Below, piece after piece: positions 1 through 5,873 of a stretch of 10,107 bases of DNA. Within the stretch, counting starts at the first letter, position 1. Each line of letters opens with the position of its first letter. The notes under the pieces were generated by a model. That model was given only the letters and a program-made list of their open reading frames with translations, did not search any database and had not been told where the DNA came from. The translations under genes were made by a program, and so were the position numbers. The DNA comes from an uncultured Eubacterium sp. (lineage in GTDB: Bacteria > Bacillota > Clostridia > Lachnospirales > Lachnospiraceae), in contig CAJTSV010000027.1 in assembly GCA_910579075.1 (NCBI GenBank), positions 20,868 through 30,974 of the forward strand. Direction: 5' to 3'.

Positions 1-1
1 C

Positions 2-406
2 CACGAGATTAAATTAAAATTTGATAAGGTTATGAAAGAAATAAAGTACATTTATGAGTATTTGAATGGAAATGTCAAATGCTTTACCAGCAAGCAGTAT
101 TTTTATACCCTTTTTGCGGCATTATCCCATCAGTTTTATGGCATTAAGTGTGGAAATATCCAGCGATTGCGGAAGTTTTCTGCCGCACAGATAAATTGTA
201 ACAGGGCAGAATTGATTGACCGCATTATTCAATTTGAAAATGACTTTGAAGATTGTGTGATGAATGAAGACGAAAAGTCACCACTATTCATGGAGTTTAG
301 TGTATTTGAAAAAAATCATCGGACGAGAACAACAAACAAAATAGAAAGGACTGAAAGAGTAAAATATTTATCTGATTATTTAATAGGAGCAAATGATGGA
401 AAATGA
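2..406 (+). CDS. C-terminal part of a probable DUF262-family protein (5' end outside window)
   Basis: The reading frame is open from the left edge, so the ATG at 32 is probably internal and the gene starts upstream. From that ATG, 124 residues are visible. The run FYTLFAALSHQFYGI followed by a terminal helix with RTRTTNKIERTERVKYLSDYL resembles the C-terminal end of DUF262 proteins (relatives of the GmrS/GmrD restriction module and of many phage-defence proteins), which typically finish with an R-T-T...R...R-x-x-x-L pattern. The N-terminal DUF262 nucleotide-binding/nuclease region would lie outside the window, so no catalytic motif can be checked. The stop codon overlaps the start of the next gene, which carries a HEPN domain; DUF262 genes are often paired with HEPN genes, and this supports the call. 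The DNA is AT-rich, unlike the polysaccharide genes downstream, suggesting separate ancestry. The family call rests on recognition of a pattern, not on a search. Confidence 0.6.
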   Translation, partial: HEIKLKFDKVMKEIKYIYEYLNGNVKCFTSKQYFYTLFAALSHQFYGIKCGNIQRLRKFSAAQINCNRAELIDRIIQFENDFEDCVMNEDEKSPLFMEFSVFEKNHRTRTTNKIERTERVKYLSDYLIGANDGK

Positions 407-949
407 TGATTTGAAAAAATATATCAACAAATGCAATCACAATCTGGAACCCTCTTTGCCGATTCTTTATGAAGCTGGTTTTTTTTAATATATGTAAAAT
501 TTGAAGTTTATTTATCGAATGTTTTTGAGAATTATTGTGTTGGAATAAAAAGTGATAAAGGATACTGTCCGCAAAGAAAATTAGCATTTACGGATAAGGA
601 GCATTTAAGGGCTGTATTAAAAGGGGATAAACAATATGTAGAATACATAAAGAAAATAGAATCTTTATCAAAACATATTTTTGTTGATAATCCTTTTAAT
701 ATTATTTTTGATGTGGCTGATAATTTAACAATTATGAATCAGATGATGGCATTAAGGAATTATATTGCACATGAGAGCGGAGAGTCAAGGTTAAAATATA
801 TCAGGACATGTCTGGGAAATGGGCGGTTTTTGGAACCCTCTGAATATCTTATCAAGAAAAATAAGAGAACTTCAAAATCGAACTATACTATTTTTATTGA
901 AAAAATCATTGAGTTATCGGATATCATTCTGGATGTCCCATTGGCATAA
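396..949 (+). pseudogene. HEPN-domain protein (probable RNase-type toxin/defence effector) split by a frameshift at a T8 run
   Basis: Translation starts at ATG 393 or, better, ATG 396, which sits 6 nt after AGGAG (385-389). It reads about 30 residues and stops at TAA 486-488 just after the T run at 479-486. The -1 frame is open from 473 to the TAA at 947-949. Joining the two frames at the T run gives one continuous protein of about 184 residues. Residues 121-126 of the joined product read RNYIAH, the R-x4-H signature of HEPN domains, which in many toxins and defence proteins is the metal-independent RNase site. The gene overlaps the end of the upstream DUF262-like gene, implying coupled expression. 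The join could be a real null mutation, a phase-variable homopolymer, a sequencing error, or -1 slippage at T_TTT_TTT. A GTG at 713 could also start a 78-residue fragment, but it has no good ribosome binding site. The frames and the motif are seen directly; the function is inferred from family. Confidence 0.6.
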
Positions 950-1001
950 GCCGAAACAGAATGCTTTAATATAAACAGTGCTCTGTAATCTGACTGAGCA
1001 G

Positions 1002-1054
1002 AAAAAGCACTGGCAAAATGCCGCCGGAAGGCAGGCATTCTGCCAGTGCTTTTT
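1002..1054. terminator. Strong bidirectional intrinsic terminator after the HEPN gene
   Basis: Two 21-nt arms (1002-1022 and 1034-1054) are complementary except for one A-C mismatch and enclose an 11-nt loop (1023-1033). The left arm begins AAAAAGCACTGGC and the right arm ends GCCAGTGCTTTTT, so each strand finishes its stem in a U run. The hairpin lies 52 bp after the HEPN stop codon and isolates the defence-like block from the polysaccharide locus. Confidence 0.85.
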
Positions 1055-1083
1055 GTATATGGAAAACTATATATACTTCTTTT

Positions 1084-1111
1084 GCATAACAATTTATAAC
1101 AAAATGTTGTC
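1084..1111. repeat. Degenerate copy of the GCATAACA / AAAATGTT palindrome
   Basis: GCATAACA, nine bases, then AAAATGTTGT. This has the same half-sites and spacing as the palindrome at 1378-1408, though its right half is imperfect (TGTTGT instead of TGTTAT). Two copies about 295 bp apart with conserved spacing suggest a protein-binding site rather than chance, but AT-rich DNA makes coincidence possible. Confidence 0.35.
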
Positions 1112-1233
1112 TTTAAGTATTTTATATCAATTCTTATATTTTTGCAACCCCAAAGAAAAAATTGTATATATTTCCAGTTTTTGCTCCTGATATTGGGGCA
1201 GGCCGGGTTATTTTTGGACATAATTCACAAAAT

Positions 1234-1262
1234 TTCCACTTTATTTCAATGTAATATATAGT
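1234..1262 (+). promoter_or_regulatory. Weak sigma-A-type promoter candidate before the 30-codon ORF
   Basis: TTCCAC (1234-1239) and TATAGT (1257-1262) are separated by 17 bases. The -10 matches consensus at five of six positions while the -35 is poor. Transcription would start near 1269, about 23 bases before the small ORF's ATG. Confidence 0.25.
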
Positions 1263-1291
1263 TTAAATATGATGCGGGAAAGGAGGGAAAA

Positions 1292-1384
1292 ATGCATGAA
1301 ATGAAACGCCCCATTTTGCCTCCTGGCTCTGAAAGCCGCATAAATCAAGGGTTTTTCAGGTTCTTGACAGGATTTCATGCATAA
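1292..1384 (+). CDS. Possible 30-residue leader or small protein
   Basis: ATG 1292 is preceded by AGGAGG (1281-1286) with a 5-nt spacer, one of the best ribosome binding sites in the window. The frame encodes 30 residues (MHEMKRPILPPGSESRINQG, then a Phe/Leu-rich end FFRFLTGFHA) and stops at TAA 1382-1384. It has no transmembrane segment or recognisable domain. The stop falls inside the left arm of the palindrome at 1378-1408, so translation could influence that structure or the promoter there. It may be a regulatory leader peptide, an unannotated small protein, or a chance frame behind a purine-rich stretch. I do not recognise a family. Confidence 0.35.
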   Translation: MHEMKRPILPPGSESRINQGFFRFLTGFHA

Positions 1385-1398
1385 CATTCTGTTATAAA
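1364..1398 (+). promoter_or_regulatory. Candidate promoter for the XRE gene and polysaccharide operon
   Basis: An extended -10, TGTTATAAA (1390-1398), lies in the spacer of the palindrome and would start transcription near 1405, about 125 bases before the XRE start codon. A perfect TTGACA occurs at 1364-1369, but it is 23 bases from TATAAA, too far for a standard sigma-A pair. The extended -10 therefore carries most of the weight. A protein bound to the palindrome would cover this element. Confidence 0.35.
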
Positions 1399-1408
1399 AT
1401 GTTATGCA
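1378..1408. repeat. 31-bp palindrome, likely operator
   Basis: TGCATAACATT (1378-1388) and AATGTTATGCA (1398-1408) are perfect 11-bp inverted arms around a 9-base spacer. No T run follows, so it is not an intrinsic terminator. Its symmetry and its position over a possible -10 fit the binding site of a dimeric helix-turn-helix protein; the XRE regulator encoded 120 bases downstream is the obvious candidate. The structure is seen; the binding partner is inferred. Confidence 0.55.
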
Positions 1409-1529
1409 AAACAGGAATAGTTTAAATACTGCAAATTTCGTACTTAAGGGCTTGAAATAGACAGGCAGTATGGAATGATTTCCAGAAGCTGAAAAATGCA
1501 GCTGCCGGAAATAAGTCAGGAGGAAAATT

Positions 1530-2006
1530 ATGCGGGAACTGGATTATGGAAAAATGGGCATGCGCATCCGCCAGGTCCGGAAAGCAAAAGGCTGGTCCCA
1601 GAGTGCTCTTGCCGAAAAGTGCGGCATCAGCATGTCGTTTCTGGGGCATATCGAGCGTGGGAGCAGGATTATGAGCATGGAAACGTTTGCAAATATTTGC
1701 ATGGCGCTGGATGCCGGAGCGGACGAGCTGCTCTGGGGTGTTGCAGCACCATCGGAAGCCGTGCTGGATATGTGGAATTTGCCAGGCAGAAGGAAGGAGC
1801 AGAAAGGCGGGAAACCGAAGGTTCAGAAGGAACAGGAGAATCAGAAAGCACAGGAAGCCGGGCGCATGCCGGATGAGCTATGCAGGAACTCAAAGGGCAG
1901 GACAGGCGGGAAAGAAGGAAGCGAAACAGGAAGCGGGAAAATGGACAGCTATGAGATGTATGTGAAAATTATGAAGTCGGTGGCGGAGATTATGAACGGG
2001 GCATAA
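1530..2006 (+). CDS. XRE-family helix-turn-helix regulator, probably of the polysaccharide operon
   Basis: A 158-residue protein. Residues about 11-70 form a Cro/CI-type HTH domain: MRIRQVRKAKGWSQSALAEK, CGISMSFLGHIERGSRIMSM and a terminal helix ending ALDAGADELLWG. The SQSALAEKCGIS...IERG pattern is the classic XRE helix 2-helix 3 arrangement. Residues about 85-140 are rich in Lys, Glu, Gln and Gly, with no predicted fold, and join the domain to a short C-terminal helix (YEMYVKIMKSVAEIM) that could mediate oligomerisation. The start is well supported: AGGAGG at 1518-1523 with a 6-nt spacer. It is the first large gene after the palindrome-bearing control region and precedes a Wzz-like gene by 89 bases, so it may autoregulate and control the operon. 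Whether it activates or represses cannot be read from the sequence. The domain call is confident; the target is inference. Confidence 0.85.
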   Translation: MRELDYGKMGMRIRQVRKAKGWSQSALAEKCGISMSFLGHIERGSRIMSMETFANICMALDAGADELLWGVAAPSEAVLDMWNLPGRRKEQKGGKPKVQKEQENQKAQEAGRMPDELCRNSKGRTGGKEGSETGSGKMDSYEMYVKIMKSVAEIMNGA

Positions 2007-2095
2007 GGTGCTTGCAGGCACACAGCCATGGAAGACAGTTTTATGTAAAGATATAGAGCCAGTCAGGGACAATGCATGGGGTGAAAGGGAAAAAG

Positions 2096-3547
2096 ATGGA
2101 AGAAAAATATTCCTGGAAAAGGACGGACGAAATCGAAATAGACCTGGCAGATTTGCTGAAAAGGCTCTGCGGGCAGTGGAAGCAGATTGCAGCGTGTGCG
2201 GCAGTATTTGCGGTAATCCTGGGCGGGTATGGGATTTTGAAAGACAAAAACAGCATGGAAATGAATGAACAGGAAACAGCTGCTTTGGCACAGGCAGAAG
2301 GAATAGAACTGACGGAAGCAGAAGAACAGGCTGTTGCAGATGCTGTTCTGCTGGAAAAAGAAATCAGGGGGCTGGAAACGTATCTGGAACATTCGGTTCT
2401 GATGAACCTTGACCCCTATCATAAGAAAAAGGCTGTTATGGTTTACTGCATCAGCCATGTAAAAAGGCAGGAAGTGGCAGCAGTTACGGAGAGCTATATG
2501 AATTTTATATTAAATGGCGGTGCAGCAGATGCTTTGAAAAAATCCGGCAGCTGGAAAAAGGATAAAAGCTATCTGGCTGAACTTCTCTCAGCGTACACAA
2601 AGACATACAGTTATCCATATCAGGCTGCCGCAGATAGTGACTTGATGCTGGAATCTGTTTTTTATATAGAGATAACTGGAACAGATGATGCGTTTTTAAC
2701 AGAAATCACAGCGGCTTTGCAGGACGTGCTGGATGGGTATTCGAAGAAAGCTGTAAAAAAGGCTGGAAGCCACAGGCTCACGCTTATCAGCAGTACCCAG
2801 AGTACATTGGCGGACAGCGGGCTGCAGTCACAGCAGCATGAGAAAAAAGCCCAGCTGTCATCAAACAGGGCAAACCTCAGGGCAATGACAGATGCTTTTC
2901 ATGTGGAGCAGCTGGCAGTGTATCGCAAGGCTGCCGGACTGGAAAACGTGCAGGAAGAAGAATCAGGGGAAGCCGGAAGCGGTTCTGGCACGGGCCGCGG
3001 CATCCGGTATCTGATTGCGGGCCTGGCGGGAGGCATTTTTTTTTACTGCGGTATTTATGCATGCTGGTATCTGTTCAGCGATACGTTAAAAAGCATGGAA
3101 GATATGAGAAGAAGGTATATATTTCCGGTTTATGGCGGAATCCTGCCGCAAAGCAGCGAAAGGAAAAAGACGGGTTTCTTGTCCCGTGCGGGACACGAAG
3201 ACTGCGAACGTGGGATAAACCGGGTGCTGAACCGTATCAGGATTGCATGCAGAAAGCGTGGAATAAATAAACTGTATGCAGTATCTGATTTTGCATTCAG
3301 CCCGCAGGAAAAAGAGTGCCTGGAAAGCATGGCAGGGCAGCTTGTAAAATGGGGGATTGAGATGAAGGTTTCTGAAAATGCCCTTGCGGACACTGCGGTG
3401 TGGGATGATTTATCAGAAGCTGGAAATTTACTGATGATATGCAGGATAGGCACGACAACGTACCGGATAATTGATGATGCAATGGGGTTTTATTTAGAAA
3501 ACGGCATTGCTGTAACAGGTGCGGCAGTGTTTCTGCGGAATAAATAA
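2096..3547 (+). CDS. Wzz-like polysaccharide chain-length/co-polymerase protein with a P-loop-less kinase-like C-terminus
   Basis: A 483-residue membrane protein. The N-terminal segment EIDLADLLKRLCGQW is the typical Wzz lead-in, followed by transmembrane helix 1 at about 30-48. A long extracytoplasmic, helix-rich region follows, then transmembrane helix 2 at about 303-328. This two-helix plan with a central loop is that of polysaccharide co-polymerases (Wzz, CpsC/CapA) that set chain length. After helix 2, about 150 residues resemble a BY-kinase (CpsD/CapB-like) fold: a helix INRVLNRIRIACRKRGINK, a strand YAVSDF, and near the end LLMICRIGTTTYRIIDDAM...GIAVTGAAVF, which looks like the last strands of that fold. 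No Walker A GxxxxGKS/T motif and no tyrosine cluster are present, so kinase activity is unlikely. ATG 2096 is preferred over ATG 2072 because AAAGGGA (2084-2090) stands 5 nt before it. It lies 40 bases before the GT2 gene. Confidence 0.75.
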   Translation: MEEKYSWKRTDEIEIDLADLLKRLCGQWKQIAACAAVFAVILGGYGILKDKNSMEMNEQETAALAQAEGIELTEAEEQAVADAVLLEKEIRGLETYLEHSVLMNLDPYHKKKAVMVYCISHVKRQEVAAVTESYMNFILNGGAADALKKSGSWKKDKSYLAELLSAYTKTYSYPYQAAADSDLMLESVFYIEITGTDDAFLTEITAALQDVLDGYSKKAVKKAGSHRLTLISSTQSTLADSGLQSQQHEKKAQLSSNRANLRAMTDAFHVEQLAVYRKAAGLENVQEEESGEAGSGSGTGRGIRYLIAGLAGGIFFYCGIYACWYLFSDTLKSMEDMRRRYIFPVYGGILPQSSERKKTGFLSRAGHEDCERGINRVLNRIRIACRKRGINKLYAVSDFAFSPQEKECLESMAGQLVKWGIEMKVSENALADTAVWDDLSEAGNLLMICRIGTTTYRIIDDAMGFYLENGIAVTGAAVFLRNK

Positions 3548-3587
3548 AATTGGATAGGGCAGCTGCAGGAAGTCTTTAGCACATTAC

Positions 3588-4523
3588 ATGCAGAAAAAAA
3601 CAGGAAGCAGAGAATCTGGCAGAAAAAATAAGCAGATGGAAGAAAAGGATATGGAACGAAAGAATGATTTCGAGACAGGAAAAAATGACAGAAATATGGA
3701 AAAATACAGCGTATTGCTGGCAGTTTATGCGAAGGACTATCCACAGTACCTGACGCAGGCCATTGACAGCATGCTTGGGCAGACGGTACCGTGCAGCCAG
3801 TTTGTGATAACAGTGGACGGGCCTGTTTCATCCGAATTGGAAGATGTCATAAAAAAATATGATGAAAAATATCCAGGGCTGTTTACCGTGCACAGGCTGA
3901 AACGAAATGCGGGTCTTGGCAGAGCTCTTGATGAGGGATTAAAACAGTGCAGGCATGACCTGATTGCAAGAATGGATGCAGATGACATTTCCAGGCCGGA
4001 AAGGTGCGAAAAGCTGCTGAAACTGTTTCAGTCTCATGCGCAGTTATCTCTGGCGGGTACAGACATTGATGAATTTTATGAGAAACCGCAGAATGCCGGT
4101 TTGCGGCGTGCCGTGCCCGGCGGATATGCAGATATATGCATGTTTATGAAGCGCCGCAGTCCGTTTAATCATGTAACAGTCATGTTTCGCAAAGCAGAAG
4201 TGCTGCGGTGCGGCGGGTATGGAAGAATGCGCAGAAAGCAGGACCTGGACCTGTTTGCACGCATGCTTCATCATGGATGCTACGCGCTGAATATAAATGA
4301 GCCACTGGTTCTGGTCCGCGCAGATAAGGATAATTACAGGCGCAGGAGCAGCTGGGAATACTGCAGGAGTTATATAGAAGTTCAGAAGATGAATTACAAA
4401 AGGGGTTACTGTTCTTTGCCAGACTTGCTGTTTGTCGCAGCCGGGCAGCTGACCATGCATTTTGCACCAAAACCGGTTATGAAATTCTTATCGGACAGCC
4501 TGCTCAGAAAACCCGTATCATGA
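3588..4523 (+). CDS. GT2 family glycosyltransferase, AmsE-like
   Basis: Likely transfers a sugar from a nucleotide-sugar donor to a lipid-linked oligosaccharide at the inner face of the membrane. The GT-A fold begins at SVLLAVYAKDYPQYLTQAID. Conserved features follow in order: FVITVDGPV; RNAGLGRALDEGL; the metal-binding motif MDADDISRP (D130-A131-D132 counted from ATG 3588); FNHVTVMFRK; GGYGRMRRKQDLDLFARML; and a PLVLVRAD end. These match AmsE-type transferases of exopolysaccharide loci, including the ARMDADDIS signature. Length 311 residues is close to family size. The start is uncertain: neither ATG 3588 nor ATG 3651 or 3696 has a well-spaced ribosome binding site, and the first 36 residues are charged, low-complexity and not part of the fold, so the true protein may begin at MEKYSVLL (3696) or MERKND (3651). 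The sugar specificity cannot be predicted. Confidence 0.85.
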   Translation: MQKKTGSRESGRKNKQMEEKDMERKNDFETGKNDRNMEKYSVLLAVYAKDYPQYLTQAIDSMLGQTVPCSQFVITVDGPVSSELEDVIKKYDEKYPGLFTVHRLKRNAGLGRALDEGLKQCRHDLIARMDADDISRPERCEKLLKLFQSHAQLSLAGTDIDEFYEKPQNAGLRRAVPGGYADICMFMKRRSPFNHVTVMFRKAEVLRCGGYGRMRRKQDLDLFARMLHHGCYALNINEPLVLVRADKDNYRRRSSWEYCRSYIEVQKMNYKRGYCSLPDLLFVAAGQLTMHFAPKPVMKFLSDSLLRKPVS

Positions 4524-4554
4524 TGAAAGAAAACGGATGTAAGGAGTTATGGAT

Positions 4555-5871
4555 ATGAGCATACAGATATATGAAAATCTGGTCCGGCGGAAAGAAAAAC
4601 TTTCTGTAATCGGGCTTGGCTATGTTGGAATGCCGATAGCTGTAGCATTTGCAAAAAAAGCAGATGTCATTGGCTTTGACCTGAATGAGAAAAAAATAGC
4701 GCTTTATCAGTCAGGCATTGACCCGACAAAAGAAGCAGGAAATGATGCACTCCGCTCTGCATCCGTCTGCTTTACCACAGATGAAACAGAATTGAAAAAA
4801 GCCAGATTTCACATTATAGCAGTTCCGACACCTGTGAATGATGACCATACGCCAGACCTTTCTGCGGTTAAGGAAGCCTCGGCCATTCTTGGAAGAAATC
4901 TTGCCAGAGGCAGTATTGCGGTATTTGAATCTACGGTCTACCCGGGCGTTACAGAAGAAATCTGTGTTCCAATATTAGAACGGGAATCCGGGCTTCGGTG
5001 TGGTGTGGATTTTAAAGTGGGATATAGTCCGGAGCGGATTAATCCGGGAGACAGGGTGCACAGGCTGGAATCCATAAAGAAAATAGTCAGCGGCATGGAT
5101 GCAGAAACACTGGATGCAGTTGCAGCCGTGTATGAACTGGTCGTTAAGGCAGGAGTGTACAGGGCAGAAAGCATCCGGGTAGCAGAAGCGGCGAAGGTGA
5201 TTGAGAACAGCCAGCGTGATATCAATATTGCTTTTATGAATGAGCTGTCTGTTATTTTCAACAAAATGGGTATTGATACAAAGGCGGTGCTGAAAGCAGC
5301 GGGAACAAAGTGGAACTTTCTGGATTTTTATCCAGGGCTGGTTGGCGGGCACTGCATTGGCGTAGACCCGTATTACCTGGCTTATAAAGCAGAAATGCTG
5401 GGGTGCCACAGCCAGGTGATTCTGTCGGGACGCCGTGTAAATGACGATATGGGCAGATACATAGCAGAAAACTGTGTCAAAAAACTCGCTGCTGCTGATA
5501 AGGCAGTAAAAGGCGCGAAGGTCGCGGTTCTTGGGTTTACGTTTAAGGAAAACTGTCCAGATACAAGAAATACGAAAGTCATTGATATTATAAATGAACT
5601 GAGGGAGTATCAGATAGAGCCTGCCGTTGCTGACCCGCAGGCAGATGCAGAAGAAGCAGAGAGACTGTATGGAATCCGGTTTACGGCAATCGGACATGTA
5701 AAAGGCATGGATGCGGTCATTATAGCAGCAGCCCATGACATATTTGCGGCAATGTCACAGGCGGATATTGGAAGCATGTTTGGGGATGGCAGAAAAGTGC
5801 TGCTGGATGTGAAAGGTCTTTTCAGCCGCAGGGAATATGAAAAAGCCGGTTATAGTTACTGGAGGATGTAG
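4555..5871 (+). CDS. tviB: UDP-N-acetylhexosamine 6-dehydrogenase (TviB/WbpA type)
   Basis: NAD+-dependent two-step oxidation of C6 of a UDP-N-acetylhexosamine, most likely UDP-GlcNAc to UDP-GlcNAcA, in the cytoplasm. In 438 residues all three UDP-glucose/GDP-mannose dehydrogenase domains are present. The Rossmann motif is VIGLGYVGMPIA (G20-x-G22-x-x-G25). STVYPG and YSPERINPGD follow. The central helix is AKVIENSQRDINIAFMNELS, and the catalytic cysteine lies in GLVGGHCIGVDPYYL (C267). The C-terminal domain carries LGFTFKENCPDTRNTKVIDI. The phrases AAGTKWNFLDFYPGLVGGHC and FTFKENCPDTRNT match Salmonella TviB and Pseudomonas WbpA rather than UDP-glucose dehydrogenases. ATG 4555 is chosen over ATG 4549 because AAGGAG (4541-4546) is 8 nt from the former and only 2 nt from the latter. 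The next gene, a matching epimerase, begins 2 bases after its stop. The alternative substrate UDP-GalNAc cannot be excluded. Confidence 0.9.
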   Translation: MSIQIYENLVRRKEKLSVIGLGYVGMPIAVAFAKKADVIGFDLNEKKIALYQSGIDPTKEAGNDALRSASVCFTTDETELKKARFHIIAVPTPVNDDHTPDLSAVKEASAILGRNLARGSIAVFESTVYPGVTEEICVPILERESGLRCGVDFKVGYSPERINPGDRVHRLESIKKIVSGMDAETLDAVAAVYELVVKAGVYRAESIRVAEAAKVIENSQRDINIAFMNELSVIFNKMGIDTKAVLKAAGTKWNFLDFYPGLVGGHCIGVDPYYLAYKAEMLGCHSQVILSGRRVNDDMGRYIAENCVKKLAAADKAVKGAKVAVLGFTFKENCPDTRNTKVIDIINELREYQIEPAVADPQADAEEAERLYGIRFTAIGHVKGMDAVIIAAAHDIFAAMSQADIGSMFGDGRKVLLDVKGLFSRREYEKAGYSYWRM

Positions 5872-5873
5872 TT

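Larger units (their letters stand above)
1055..1529. promoter_or_regulatory. Long AT-rich intergenic control region upstream of the polysaccharide operon
   Basis: No large gene is credible here; longer frames on either strand are AT-rich or shadows. What it holds: a degenerate palindrome near 1084-1111, a weak promoter candidate at 1234-1262, a 30-codon ORF at 1292-1384, a 31-bp palindrome at 1378-1408 overlapping an extended -10, and a 12-bp direct repeat at 1258-1269 and 1417-1428. The last 120 bases before the XRE gene show no terminator-like hairpin with a T run. The clustering of these elements just before an HTH gene suggests the control region of the operon. Confidence 0.5.

Noticed and set aside
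978..1190. 70-residue forward frame across the terminator
   Set aside because: It includes the whole terminator hairpin, then AT-rich spacer; composition is not protein-like.
883..1221. Reverse-strand frame across the terminator
   Set aside because: It reads through the hairpin at 1002-1054 and has no coherent protein character.
1364..1398. TTGACA plus TATAAA as a standard sigma-A promoter
   Set aside because: The 23-base spacing is outside the usable range; retained only as an extended -10 candidate.
1378..1408. Palindrome as an intrinsic terminator
   Set aside because: The stem is AT-rich and is followed by AAACAGG rather than a T run.
1496..1876. 126-residue forward frame overlapping the XRE gene
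   Set aside because: Out-of-frame shadow; the frame with AGGAGG and a full HTH domain is the real one.
4975..5736. 253-residue reverse-strand open frame
   Set aside because: Antisense shadow of the UDP-HexNAc dehydrogenase; no domain and no ribosome binding site evidence.
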